Part shown: in pieces, positions 11,690 through 23,269 of the stretch
Layout: each line of letters begins with the position of its first letter
Numbering within the stretch: the stretch's first letter is position 1
Assembly: GCA_003550325.1 (NCBI GenBank)
Contig: QKWP01002047.1
Span: forward strand, 1 to 64,000
DNA length: 64,000 bases
Direction of reading: 5' to 3'
DNA from: Gigaspora rosea
Taxonomy: Eukaryota; Glomeromycota; Glomeromycetes; Diversisporales; Gigasporaceae
Made by a program: the position numbers and the translations under genes
The notes under the pieces: generated by a model
The model's input: only the letters and a program-made list of their open reading frames with translations
Databases searched by the model: none
What the model was told of the DNA's origin: nothing

Positions 11690-12250
11690 GAAATTCGTGC
11701 ACCATCATGCATAGGATAATATCCATATATTGAATGTATTAATCTTAATGATTACATAATTTCCGTGACTAACGTGCACAATCATTAAAATTCTTACGAT
11801 CATAAATTTCGTTGCTCTGAGTACATAATCGTAAGATTCTTAACGATCATTATTTTCATGCACTGACGTGCACAATCATTAAGATTCTAAATGATCATGA
11901 TCATAATTTTCGTGCTCTGATGTGCACAATCGTTAAGATTCTTAACGATCAAAATTTCAGCGCACTGACGTCACGATCATCACAATCGTTAACGATCAAT
12001 TTTTAACGATCATTTCTGTACATGATGTCATGATCATCACAATCGTTAAGACTCCTTAATGATCATAATTTCAGTGCATTAATATCATGATCATCACAAT
12101 CGTTAAGATTCTTAACGGTCATATTTTGTGCATGATATCACAATTGTTAAGATCCTTAACACGTGATGACCATTAAGATCCTTAACGATGCATTAACATA
12201 ATGATCGTTAATGATTATAAATTCCGTGCATTGACGCGCACAAAAACATT
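11690..12250. repeat. degenerate minisatellite of ATCGTTAAGATTCTTAACGAT type
   Basis: A unit of roughly 50-65 bases recurs about nine times. It combines GTGCACAATC or TCATCACAATC with a palindromic core (GTTAAGATTCTTAACGATCA) and a TTTCxGTGCAxTGACGTG block. Units are diverged and spacing is irregular. Each core can form a small hairpin. Confidence 0.75.
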
Positions 12251-12911
12251 CATTTTGTTGTTTTTTTTAGTTTTTTTTTTTTGCACTTAATAATAATTTC
12301 TGTGCATTGACACGCATAAATTACATTTGATTTGTAAGCAAATAAAAATTTCTTTTTTTTTTTTTTTACTCTTATAATTTTTATTATTTTCTTTTATTTT
12401 TTTATAATTTTTTTTACAGCTCATTAATTTTTATATAATTTATTTTTTAATAATTGTCATTGTTTTTAAACCATCCTTTAGAGTTATTGCCTTGGAAGTT
12501 GCTCTTTTGGAATTACTATCATTTTTGGTGTATGTTTTTTTATCATTTTTGGTGGTATCGCAGCTTTATTTTTTTTTACTACTGTATTATTTTTTTCTTT
12601 TATTTTTTATCTCTCTGTATATTATTGCATTTTAGTATCTCTCTTGAGTTACTACTATTGGAATTGCCACAATTGGAGTTGTCCCTATTGGAGTTATTTC
12701 TAGAGTAGTCATTTCGAAGTTTTTTTTAAACCTTTCATTTTGGTACTATTACTTTGTTTTTTTTTCAATATTATTAGTTGCTGGGGATATTTTTAAAATT
12801 GGTAGTTTTAGTAATTAGAAGTATTTTCTTATTCGACATGTAAATTAAAGTATTTGTATTATAAAATTTAATTAATAAAATAATTAAAGTTAGTTAATAA
12901 AATACAAAATT
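12251..12911. other. T-rich low-complexity DNA
   Basis: Long T runs and TTTTTATTTT words dominate. Degenerate copies of TTGGAGTTGxxCxTATTGGAG occur around 12480-12700. The open frame here (mostly F, Y, L, W) is composition-driven and not called. Confidence 0.5.
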
Positions 12912-13188
12912 TAGGGGTCGAGGTGCGTTCATGTGATAGAAAGCCAATCATATTGTAAAATTTGATCTTTACGGATCAGCCGACGAGACAAAAACAAAGT
13001 AAAAAAGTAAAAAACACCGAAAATACAAAAACTGAGTGTCTAAACCTGTCTAGGAGCATTAATAAAAATTGTCGGGAAGACAATTTTACTTATAAGTCAA
13101 GCCCTACCCAAATCCCTAACTAACCCTTACTCTAATTTTAATTAAATAATCAAAAACATATAAACGCACCTGGCTTTAGCCATCCCCC
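12912..13188. mobile_element. MITE family A, copy 2
   Basis: Same interior order as 6016-6320: AGACAAAAACAAAGTAAAAA, then CTAAACCTGTCTAGG, ATTAATAAAAA, AATTTTACTTAT and an AGCCCTACCC/AAATCCCTAACTAACCC tract. The arms are AGGTGCGTTCA on the left and AACGCACCTGGCTTTAGCCA on the right. Confidence 0.75.
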
Positions 13189-13337
13189 AAAAATTGAAAT
13201 GATCTTAGATATCTCAACAATAAATTAAATTAGATTGTCAATCAGTGTTCCATAATCACATGCGTTGTTTATTCAGTAATTGAAACTTAATTTTTGTTTG
13301 TTTTTAGTATCACAGACAATAATTGCCATTTTCTCAA

Positions 13338-14115
13338 AATGGTTCAAAGATAGTCCACAACTTATGCAGATTTAGCTGAATTTGATCAATATTTCTATTA
13401 CCATCATAGATCGTCTTTGGCAGGGAGTGTTAATATTATTCGTTATTTAAATAAGTATTTTTTAATTATGAATAACAAAAATGTTTTATAAATCTTTTAT
13501 ATATGTGTATGTATATAGATCTCCTGTAACAAAATGTTGCACGCAACGGAACTTATACAGAAGAAATTGATACAGTATTAGATGAAAATACGGATTTAAC
13601 ACCTTTTCGAAAGACAAAAACGGAATTCTGAAATCAATAGATATTCTATATATAGAAAAACTTGGTTATACATATTCTCAAGTAGAAAAATTTAAAGGTC
13701 AAGATCCCGAAAAATTACAAACATGGAATGAATGTGAATTCAAATGCAAACATATAATGTTCTTAATCACGACAGGTCTGTTAAATTCACTGCAAATTTT
13801 TATTTTAAAAAGATATCAACATAATTTCTATTTTATTAAATGGTCAGGGAGTTAGTCCGAAAGAAGCTGGAGTTAATAAGGTTGAAGTTTTTTCATTCGA
13901 ACACGAAGTGTTTATCAAAATTTCTTAGTAGAAAACACTGGTCAACATCATGCTTTTATTAAATTTTGAATTTATCAATGAATTTTAATTACTTATCGAA
14001 CAGATCCATATATGCGTATAGACAAATTTTATTAAGTAGCTATTAATTTCATTTCATTTATAAGTCCATTTTTTAATATTGCACTTATTGATCACAACAC
14101 ATTTGAAGAATCATA
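13338..14115 (+). pseudogene. decayed multi-exon gene, family not recognised
   Basis: Several coding-like blocks line up. Block 1 (about 13339-13425) has MVQR, a TAG stop, then STTYADLAEFDQYFYYHHRS. Block 2 (about 13548-13625) reads GTYTEEIDTVLDENTDLTPF. After a one-base frame change near 13618, block 3 (to about 13775) contains SIDILYIEKLGYTYSQVEKF and LQTWNECEFKCKHIMF. Block 4 (about 13836-13928) has LNGQGVSPKEAGVNKVEVFS. Possible GT donors and AG acceptors lie between blocks. The amino-acid composition is gene-like rather than random, but I do not recognise the family. The stop in block 1 could come from CAG to TAG. Confidence 0.4.
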
Positions 14116-14149
14116 ATGATTAAAGTGCTGATATTTATTATTTAATATT

Positions 14150-14366
14150 TACTGTACAGTGCTGCATATAGTGCTCCCTGGTGTATTTTGTGACTATATA
14201 AGGAGGGTATAATGAAGAGATTGTGGGTTGATCATCTAACATGATCATTGATTCGGAGCATACTGGAATATTTTTAAAAATAATAGAATCTATACTTGAA
14301 TAACGCCCCGATACTATTTTAATGAGATATTTTTCTAAGGTGTATTGTACACAGCACCGTACGGTA
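14150..14366. mobile_element. MITE, 217 bp, transition-decayed arms
   Basis: TACTGTACAGTGCTGCATAT on the left aligns with the complement of the right end (ATTGTACACAGCACCGTACG) over about 23 bases. All visible mismatches are transitions. No open frame belongs to it. Confidence 0.6.
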
Positions 14367-15856
14367 GGTGGTGAGGTCAAAATTTTTTGTATTACATTTA
14401 AAAAAATAAAAATTTAAATATTAGAATAGAAGGGAGTATGCCTCTATAGTATATAGAAATTACGTAATTAATGTTAGTACCCTTACTTTATTAAAATAAA
14501 GCAAGATTATTCAAAATATAAAATATGCAAAAAAAAAAAAAATTCTGTCAGGCTTGTGGCGTAAATTTCCTGAACTACAATTACATTTCAAGATCAAGTG
14601 TAATATAATGAACGTTTATCAACATCACTTATTCCTCAAAACGTAGAAAACCACCTTTAGTGCTAACCTTGAGTGATTTTACTATATAACAACTTAACTT
14701 CTGACCTTGTTATGACCTGCAAACTTTAACATTAACGAACTTAAAAAATTTTGCTTGCGCAACAATTTTGCACAAAATTTTTTTTTGTATGTTGGAAAGT
14801 TGTTTAGTTGTCTTGTATTACGTGTTGGTAAGCCACATTGGATGTGAAGGTCGAATAGATTGACCGTTGATTATGAATCTCTTTAGGTTTAATATTTTTT
14901 TTTAGATTCTTTTGCACGTTGGCACTATTCTAAAGCTATAGAAGGTTTTGCGACGGTTTTTTTATTTGTAAAACGTACAGGTTCCTAAAAAGTACTTTAA
15001 AACATATAAATAAGTTACCCGGGTGATGTGCATCAGCCAGTTAGACAAACTTCTGCCTATGAAACGTCGTACGTACGTAAGGTTGGCAGCATGCACGCCA
15101 CTTATTCACCAGTACACAACTTATTGAAGTCGATAATTTAGGGCTTTATTAAAATTTTGCAATATAGGTAATCCCTTTTGTATTTAATTAATCTTCTAAG
15201 TTGAATTTTAAATGCTTTTATCTCATTGTTGAAATCCGATAGTAGTTCAAAATAAGGTTTCATAACAAAAATTTCTTGAACATAAAAGATAGAAATTGGT
15301 CATTAATTTTATATTAAATTTAAGATAATTAGTCCAACACTTAACGCAATTCATGGATTTACCGACTGTTTGGAATCTCGATGACAAATCTAATTATTTA
15401 AACGTAGATTCATGCGGACTTAGAGTGAATTATGAAGGTGGGACTTAGTTAGACTTAGTGATTGGCAAATAAATGCGCAAGAAATTTTTATTTGCTTTAT
15501 GCTAATACATGCTGGCTAGCTCATCTTATCAAAAAATTTGTTCATTATAATGCGCATATTTTTTTTTTGTAAGATTGAAGAGAGTTAACCCAGTGATGCA
15601 AATCTTACGTTTTTGATACTCCTGCACTTACTTTTTTGATACTCCTGTATGTACCCCAAAATACGCTTACTTTTTTGGCATATATACACTGACTTGTGTT
15701 ACACAAAGGCCCAGTGCATTGATTTGCAAAAATAATTTTTGGTTACACGCCACTAATGTCGTGTAACGTTACACAAGTCTAATTTTGACCGGCATTAAGC
15801 TTAATGCTGGTGGGCACTATCATGATAATGCCCCCGGCGGGGTTAGACATAATTCC
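14367..15856. other. intergenic DNA, no gene seen
   Basis: AT-rich with no supported coding region. A (GTAC)n-type word lies at about 15065-15080. Short open frames are scattered and unsupported. Confidence 0.5.
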
Positions 15857-16414
15857 GGCCCACCCTAACCCTAAATCTAGTGGTACCCTAACCCGGACAT
15901 TTTGGACCGTAGATGGACCGGGTTTTGCTGCACTTTACTAAGCCAAAATTCACGGGTTTTGGCACGGTCGAGGCACACGTAAGGTCACGTGCATATATTT
16001 CTTACGAGTAGTAATTCGATTAGTTAGAGTCGATATAATTTTGAAGGGTGGTAACTAACATGCCTATAGCAAAATTTTGCAAGGAATTATTTTTGTTAGG
16101 AATCAAAGAGCTTTTTCATAGACGAGATTTGAGATACAGAGGATTTTTTAAAAAAGTCGTTTGTTTTGAATTTTCGCGTTACACCTGATCCTGCGATTTA
16201 TTGGCCATACGAGATACACGTGCCATTTAATACGTGTAATTCAAACTAATGAGCCTATACGTGTCATCCCGAATACGTGCCATTCCGTATAAAAAGCTTA
16301 CATGTGCCATTCTGGACATGCACAACGTGCCGTGTAGTGTGCATATACGTGCCACAGTACACAGACTTCTCCGTGCTAAACCGTAACACCACCCGGACCA
16401 CTTTTTTCATAGGG
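15857..16414. repeat. CGTGCCATTCCG-motif repeat, copy 1
   Basis: A GC-richer island. Its first 110 bases (CCCGGACATTTTGGACCGTA through GGGTTTTGGCACG) nearly match 24210-24290. From 16200 the word ACGTGCCAT(T)CCG or ACGTGTCAT recurs about every 20-30 bases. The right edge CCACTTTTTTCATAGGG resembles the right edge of the element at 24078-24489 and an edge near 50925. The left boundary is not resolved. Confidence 0.6.
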
Positions 16415-16465
16415 CATATTAATTGTCAGTTGGGCAGAATCGTATGATAATAGATTTGATAGTCT

Positions 16466-16620
16466 TTTACGGGCCGGGCTTGGGCCTAGTTTAAAACTCG
16501 GACCGGCCCGTACTTTATCGGCTTTTTTTTTAGTGGGCCGGGCTTGGGCATGTAAATATTTTCCGGGCTTGGTTTTGGGCTCATGAAAGCCCGGGCCAAC
16601 CCGGACCATTTCGCTCCCTA
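16466..16620. mobile_element. possible hAT-like element with CCGGGCTTGGG motifs
   Basis: The right end, read on the minus strand, is TAGGGAGCGAAATGGTCCGG, which looks like the YAGGG ends of the hAT-like elements in this window. The word CCGGGCTTGGG and its complement recur five or six times inside. No matching left end or 8-bp duplication was found, so the call is tentative. Confidence 0.4.
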
Positions 16621-17114
16621 TATGCAAGTAAATTCATTGCCAACACTTGAGTGATTTAATGTGACAGATCATAATGAAATCCAGATTAAAATGAAATGAT
16701 AGTATAAAATCTCGAAAACTAAATTTTTTTGAAGTGCATTTTTTAGGGTTAGGGGTTTAAGGTTAGGGTTAGTTTTAAAAAAAATTATAATAAACAAGTA
16801 TTATTGGGTTTTAGAAGGCTAGCAGGTTAAGTAAAAAATGTAGATTTCATTTTAAATTATGTTCTGCGACATTTAATAATTAATTATGGAATTCTATAGA
16901 AGCCATTTAAAATCCATCTATAGCTCACAATATATGATCAAAGAATAGAAATTCTCTTTTAAGAAACTAAAAATTCCATATAAACATAATATATACATTC
17001 ATGTTTTTCGATTTTAACAAATACGACTATATAGAAGGTTTATTATAACAAAAATCCCATAAAATAATTCCAAAAATCAAGTAATATTTAGAAACACAAA
17101 TTAATGTTCATCAC
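16621..17114. other. intergenic DNA
   Basis: No gene. A telomere-like tract (TTAGGGGTTTAAGGTTAGGG) lies at about 16745-16770. The final part is the downstream flank of the glycosyltransferase pseudogene. Confidence 0.5.
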
Positions 17115-19240
17115 TCATTCATTTTTAAGTTTCGAAGAATTATCTCGCAGATTCCCATCCCTAAGTGACCATCTTTTGAAAGCGAACTTAATAGTCTTAT
17201 AAAAAGCATATCCAAGACTACTAATCAACGCTATACTAATGATTACAGCAGTACCAAAAACATCCAAATAATTTCCTCTAATAAAACCCATTCTTGAATC
17301 GGGAGTGATCCAATGTCTCAATAAGATTTCATTATCTATTTCCGGCTCATTATTCTCATTCTTAACGTCATTGAGTTTGGCCAGATTCATTACTATTTCA
17401 ATCAAATCAGCACCACTATGCTTTCGTTTACTATTAAATTTTGCTAACACCTGCATTCTCTCCGCATTCATTTTAAAACTTCTTTCGTTCATTAATCTTA
17501 ATACCCTTAATATTATGTCATCGACTTTTAGATCAAATTTTGAAAGTGTTAACGACATACCATTAAGTTCCATTTGTTCAGCATTTGATGGTTGTTCATA
17601 CGCTATCGGAAGTATTAACATTGGAGTAGCTGTATACATAGATTCATGACAACTTCCTGCACCACCATGACTTAAAAACACTTTAGTGTTCTCATGAGAA
17701 AGTATATAAACTGAGGAGCAAACTTCATGATATAAATATGCGGGTATAAATTATTTAAAATATTTGAAGTAGGTATAACATCATCAGTAGAAAGTTTAAA
17801 TGAAGAAGGCAGTTTCGTTTCATTTTGTAGTACGGTTGCCCAGGTTACACCATCGAGAATATTTTGATTGATTAATTCAAGAATAGACTGTATAAGAATT
17901 GCATAATTTTCAGGAGTAGTATATACAGAAGTCCCAAGAGAAATATACATAGTTCTAGGATGTGTAGAAAGAAATAAGTCGAGATCGGAAGATAAGTTTG
18001 GAAAAGTATCAGGTAAAATAGGTCCAATTTGTTGATGAATTGGAGGCATAGCATATGGGACCTACAATGATGATAGTCAAAATATATTAAGAGATTTTTA
18101 TTATTAATTAAATTTAAAAAAAAAAAACAAAAAACAAAAATTAAGTTCACCTGAAATCCGAAAAAGTTATTAATTAAAAATAAAGTATTCGTTACTCTTC
18201 CTCTGAAGTCATTATGCTTACTAACACCGACTTCAACCCTTTTATTATTGATATGATTTATAAATTTTTGATTATGCTAGTTAAATAGCAATGGTTGTAC
18301 TACTGCACATATAAACCGATTGTAGAATGATTCATTTTCCATGTTCACATGACAATCCAACATCGGATCTGATAAAAAGGGAGGCAGAGTAGAAATAGCT
18401 AGGAAAATAAGATAGGTCAGTGAATAATCAATAATTAACTAACGCTTACTATATACACCCAACCCACAAAAAGTAAATAATGCATACCCCTTGTATCACT
18501 AACAATCCCAATGGCGGGCTTGTTTAATTTCCACGCTAGATCAAAACAAATAATATTTCCCGCCCAGTCGCAAAGAAATAAATCAGCCTTAGTTTCTTTA
18601 TAAGCTTGCAAACCTTTATTAAATTCTTCGACATATTGATTAATAAACTTCATTATTATATCGTCCATACTTTTAAAATCAACTTTATCAAATATTGATT
18701 TCTTATATGTTGACTCATGAGTGTTATGATCTTCATCAGTAATTATTTGTGGAATTGAATGGTATAAGGCAGATTTAGCTGTAAAATTTCCAGGGGCTGC
18801 TAATGTTACCTTGTTGAAAGAATAGATCATATTAGAGACAAGCAAAGAGAAAATATATGATAAAATCTTTGATTAGATAATTTACTTTATACCCACGATT
18901 CTCCAAAATCTTGCAAATTTCTGACATTGGTTTGAGATGACTTACTCCTTTAAATTATTGTTATCAATAAATTTAACGAGATAAAGAATAAATAAATAAA
19001 AAATAAATAAATAGACAATTAAATAAATGAATAAATAAATAAATAAATAAATAAATAACAAAACTCACCGCCAACTTTAGACATAGCAAGTATATTTTTT
19101 GGTTTATCACTTCCATCTAGGTCCAGTTCTCGTTGAAAAAATTCGGTACTCTTCCCTTCGACATTTATTTTAATAAAACGATTCGTGTTTATAAAAAGAA
19201 TAACGAATATAACAATGTACCAAACTTTAGGATGAATCAT
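17115..19240 (-). pseudogene. UDP-glycosyltransferase (GT1), five exons, broken
   Basis: Exons read on the minus strand: about 19240-19069, 18947-18886, 18809-18488, 18398-18151 and 18061-17115, with GT-AG edges. The first residues form a signal-anchor-like segment (VWYIVIFVILFI). The last exon has the family signature SHENTKVFLSHGGAGSCHES and, near the C-terminus, a membrane helix (YLDVFGTAVIISIALISSLG). Members transfer a sugar from a UDP-sugar to lipids or small molecules, usually at the ER membrane. Two defects are clear: a TAG stop in exon 4 at 18277-18279, and a frame change near 17702-17711, just before the signature. The exon 3/4 join also does not keep frame with the splice sites I can see. 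Residues elsewhere are well conserved, so decay is fairly recent. Similar genes are multi-copy in this lineage (known from the family; not testable here). Confidence 0.85.
18975..19058. repeat. (AAAT)n microsatellite in intron 1 of the glycosyltransferase
   Basis: An imperfect AAAT/AATA tract lies between exon 1 and exon 2 of the pseudogene. Confidence 0.85.
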
Positions 19241-20032
19241 CTTTATTATGGTTTATTAATGGATGGGAGATCTTTTTAAACTTTTAAACGTGCCTTGTGA
19301 TTATAGATCAGTATGAATGATCCAAATGTAGTATGGAGGCGTAAAATATGTACGTACATACTTATTTTTAAATATTTCAAATGGGACAGGGCAAATTCAC
19401 GTGAAAATTATTACAATCACCTACCTTAACTGCTAACCAATCAGTCACAACGTAGAATTTTTGGACAGCCACAAACAAGATTTCTGAGAAAGGAAACCAT
19501 TGAATATTCTGTACCAAAAGGATAAATACGAACCTATTATATGCTAAACCAAAAAAATTTTTTTTGGTAATTTTATTAATTGCCAATACTTTATTTATTA
19601 ATCTACATATTAAAACTGAATTTCATTCTATCTTGACATGATATCGTCATGAGATCGAATTTTTATCGATAATAATTAAATGTATTAGACATTCCTGGCT
19701 GACGACATACAAGTAAAAGAAATGTACTTTTTTGAAAATGAAATGAACTAAGCAGAAATAATTTTTGAAATCTTTGAGCAAGGGTGTTCATTCTACTAAA
19801 ATTTGTTATCATTATTATTGAATTTAATAATTTTAAAATTTTGATTGGCGTTGCTGATTAATGCGCCGAAAAAAGCATGAATTTTAGTCCTGCATTAGTA
19901 TGTCGATATATGTATTTTTTTTTTATCCTGACCGCTTTAGAAACTAGATAGCTGCGCGATGTCATCGCGCGAAACCAGGAATGGAAGACCTCGATAGTGG
20001 ATAAATTTGAACGTTTAATATGATAAAGAGAT
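19241..20032. other. upstream flank of the glycosyltransferase
   Basis: No gene is supported. A 36-bp word (GCTGCGCGATGTCATCGCGC then GAAACCAGGAATGGA) at 19949-19984 recurs with few changes at 35800-35838. Confidence 0.5.
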
Positions 20033-20033
20033 A

Positions 20034-20341
20034 TGGGGCCATTGCAGTAGAAAGGGCCGAAACTCGGAAATATATAATTTTGAGAAAATCATGTTTATTT
20101 TTTCGGACTGATCCGGGTCAATCAAAAATTATGCGATTTGATTGGTTGATCATATCGGGTAATCTCGTGACTTACAAGTCTTCTAAAAACTTTTTTTAAA
20201 ATATCTTGATTTTTTATTATGCAAACTAATTTCCATTTGTAATTGAAAAGTATAGCCCACCTCAAGATTAATCCAAATCTTGAAAGAACTCAAATTTGAT
20301 TGTTAGGGGAGTTTGGGCCCTTTCTACTGCAACGGCCCCAT
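20034..20341. mobile_element. TA-flanked MITE, about 308 bp
   Basis: The arms are TGGGGCCATTGCAGTAGAAA with GGGCC and the matching right end GGGCCCTTTCTACTGCAACG with GCCCCA. They are near-perfect over about 26 bases and are followed by AAACTCG/GAGTTTG. Flanking TA dinucleotides fit a TA target. No coding region. Confidence 0.8.
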
Positions 20342-20990
20342 ATGTAGTTTATTATTAACCCAATCAGCCATACAAGAGAAAGGAAATTCAATCATTCATT
20401 ATCGTTTTAATAACAATTATTTATTATATAACAGTCAACAGTTTTTTAACATTAGTATAGATTTATTTTATTATGAGTTGATGTGCAACACAATGTTGTA
20501 TACACATACAATAGAGACCTAGATTATGCGATTGAAAAGCATTTTTGTGTGAGGTGATAATTTCAAATTGTGCGATATTTATGCGAGGAACCATATACGT
20601 ACTGTACGTACGTATGTACTAGGGTGGTAACTCAACTAGTAAATCAAACCTATGTTAGCAATATTGAGAAGCTTGTCAACGAAGTGACAAAAGCAAGATC
20701 AGATGACTTTGTTGATCACACGATCTTTGTTTTAGCCTTTTATAGGGGTCAGTTAACTCAATATATGATCTACATACTGCAATAATTGGATTCTTGATAT
20801 CTTATATAAAAAACCTTCTAAATGCATCAAAAGGTAACCCTAACCCTAACTAAATATAGATAAAATGTCAAATATCTTGTTAGATGCGGGTATTTCCTGA
20901 TAATTGTATGTGATTATTTGATTGTTGTGTTTTGTATGAATTTTAGTAATCGGGTAAGTTATTTGATGCATAGGGGGCGAAAGGGGGAAG

Positions 20991-21141
20991 GTCCAGGGCA
21001 CTGCGGTGCATAATTCTGCTCACTCTAAAAATATTTTTTTTGCAATGTAATTTGATTTTAAAAATGATTTAAATCACATGTTTCTTATAAGAACAATGTA
21101 AAAAATTATGAGCAGAATTATGCACCGCAGTATCCTGGACA
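20991..21141. mobile_element. small nested MITE, about 150 bp
   Basis: GTCCAGGGCACTGCGGTGCA continuing TAATTCTGCTCA on the left pairs with TGAGCAGAATTATGCACCGC then AGTATCCTGGAC on the right. The arms are about 35 bases with two or three mismatches. It lies inside the hAT-like element at 20620-22183. Confidence 0.8.
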
Positions 21142-21179
21142 CTCTATAAGGTAGTAGTATTTAAGCATTGTTTCCGAGT

Positions 21180-21470
21180 TATTTTTCTCTTCGCTATCGC
21201 TCGCCTTGTAGAAGGCTGGCCGCCCTCCCCCAATAACATAAATTGTTTGGTCTAAGCGGTTGAAATTGCAGTGCAAAGACCCAGTTTTTAGTGTGAGAGG
21301 TTCTACGGCTGCTGTTGCAGTGCAAGGACCTTTTTGTATTGTTATAGTGTTTGGGGGCTCTTCGGCTATAATAGCACAAGGACCCCTCTGCTTTACATGG
21401 CACAACCCGATCCTCTTTGCTGCATATAGACTCCCCTGGACAAAGACACCTTTGGGGTTGTAAGAAGGGA
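21180..21470. repeat. GC-richer segment with about 60-bp repeats
   Basis: TTGCAGTGCAAAGACCC, TTGCAGTGCAAGGACC and ATAGCACAAGGACCCC mark three degenerate units. Both strands are open for 60-95 codons, a composition effect. No protein family is recognised. Confidence 0.4.
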
Positions 21471-23054
21471 TAGTTCGTAGCTAGTGTGAAAGGATGTAGG
21501 TGGGTTTTGGTAGGGTGGTTTGTTTCAATTGGCAGTTATTAAGATTACAGATGTTGCATAGCTGTTTCGAGTGAATCCTGTAACGATAGCGAACAGAATT
21601 ACCATATGTTCTTCATCTATGTTCAATAAAGTCATCTGATCGAGCAATAATAATATGATCAGATTTTTAGTCGGTGAAATTAAAATAATCGATTAAAATA
21701 TCATATTACTTTATTTCATTAATAAAGAATGCACAAAATTCTAAAAGATTCGTCTTGACATTGCACTTCTTTTTCTAATTTTTTTTTAGCTGAAGACTCT
21801 TCGCAGAAATCATTTCTAAAATGTTACGCTCGATTTTGTGCAAAAATTCTATTAAAATTTCGACTTGTATGCTTGAGGTCTAATTTTTTTCTCAATTTAA
21901 CTAATTAAATTTAAATGACTTATAAGACGAATGTAAATTTTATATGTTAATAGAAAATTCTAAAGCGAAACTTTATTCTTCAACATTTAATAAAGCACTT
22001 GTAAAAATTTCTAGGTAATTCCTAGGGCTTTCGATAATTTGCATTATTTTAAAATTTATTATTTTAATAAATATATTAACAATAATAACTATCTTTTATT
22101 TGCATAAGACGAAAAATCTGACCATAGTAAAATTACTTAATATTGCTGATTAGTTTTGATTTACTAGTCGAGTTGCCACCCTAGTACGTACGTACATATT
22201 TCGTATTGTTATAATCTTTGATCGATCATTGTACAACATGATAATTATGTGATAAAAAAGAATTTAACAATTATATACATATGCTTTTCTTATTCGTTTA
22301 AAATGCTCGCACAAATGCCGCATAAATCCCGTAAAAACAATAACAATTAAACACATCTTATATATTCGTATATATACTGTAGGGAGGTGGTTTTGGGGTG
22401 ACGGTCTTGCAGTTAAAATACAACTTAAAAACTCGAATATTTATTATTATTAATCGTAAAACATTCGATTACTTGTTTAGTTCAAAATAGAATCAAACAG
22501 TAAATGCGAATTTGATACTATACTGTGTTAGTGTTATTGTTTATGGGTGGATCAAAATCAATAATACAGAAATAGAATTATCTGATATCCGTGATATAGG
22601 GATCCATAAAGCGGGACAGATCACGCGACATGTTGATTTGCCCTAAAATTAGGGTTGGGCAACAAACTCTTTTTGCCAAATCCGAAAGTTTCGGGTTTCG
22701 GATTATAGTTTCCGAAACATTATCCGAAACCCGAAGCCTCATCCGAAACCAAACCCCTATCCTAAACCCCGAGACCTTTAAACCTAAATTTTTGTTAGTT
22801 CAGTAATAATATCGAAATTTGATTTTATCTTACAGTAGATATGATTGTATGGAAATCGATTATAAGTATGTTAATGATATAAATGTATCATAAATTAAGT
22901 TATTATTAAAAGTGAAGGATTTTGTGCATAATAATACCGGTAATAAATATAAAAGCGAATAAATAATTAGGATAGATATCATTAAATTAATATTATCTAC
23001 AATCAAAAATATAATATGTGTTTTATTTTTATATATAATTTAAATTTTTAATTT

Positions 23055-23158
23055 ACCGTATTTGCGCGTAATAACGCGCCAGGGGTGTAATTTCGAATTT
23101 CGGCCTAAATTAGGCTTAATTCGGGCTATTACTCAAAATAACACCCCGGCCGCGGTAT
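23055..23158. mobile_element. palindromic MITE family B, copy 1
   Basis: A 104-bp near-palindrome flanked by TA. It contains GCGTAATAACGCGCCAGGGG and, in the centre, AATTTCGAATTTCGGCCTAA, then AGGCTTAATTCGGGC and ACACCCC. Copies 2 and 3 are at 46428-46513 and 63621-63700. Confidence 0.75.
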
Positions 23159-23269
23159 TTAAATAATTTATAAATAATGTTTATTAGATATTTTAAAAAA
23201 TTTAAATATCTTATTTTTTTTATTTTATTTTTTTAAAAAAAAACTATTTTAAAATTAAACATTATTGTA

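Larger units (their letters stand above)
20620..22183. mobile_element. hAT-like non-autonomous element, 1564 bp
   Basis: The ends are TAGGGTGGTAACTCAACTAG and its near complement (CTAGTCGAGTTGCCACCCTA), extending to about 33 bases. The 8 bases before (GTATGTAC, 20612-20619) and after (GTACGTAC, 22184-22191) match at 7 of 8. The target is a GTAC-rich site, so the duplication is less decisive than for the other elements. No transposase frame is seen. A smaller MITE (20991-21141) is nested inside, and a CCCTAACCCTAACT tract lies at about 20836. Confidence 0.75.

Noticed and set aside
16376..16627. An 83-codon minus-strand frame
   Set aside because: It spans the CCGGGCTTGGG repeat and the edge of another repeat. 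The composition (G, P, K, R) mirrors the motif.
21118..21463. Overlapping open frames on both strands
   Set aside because: They sit across a nested MITE edge and about 60-bp repeats inside a hAT-like element; no family is recognised.
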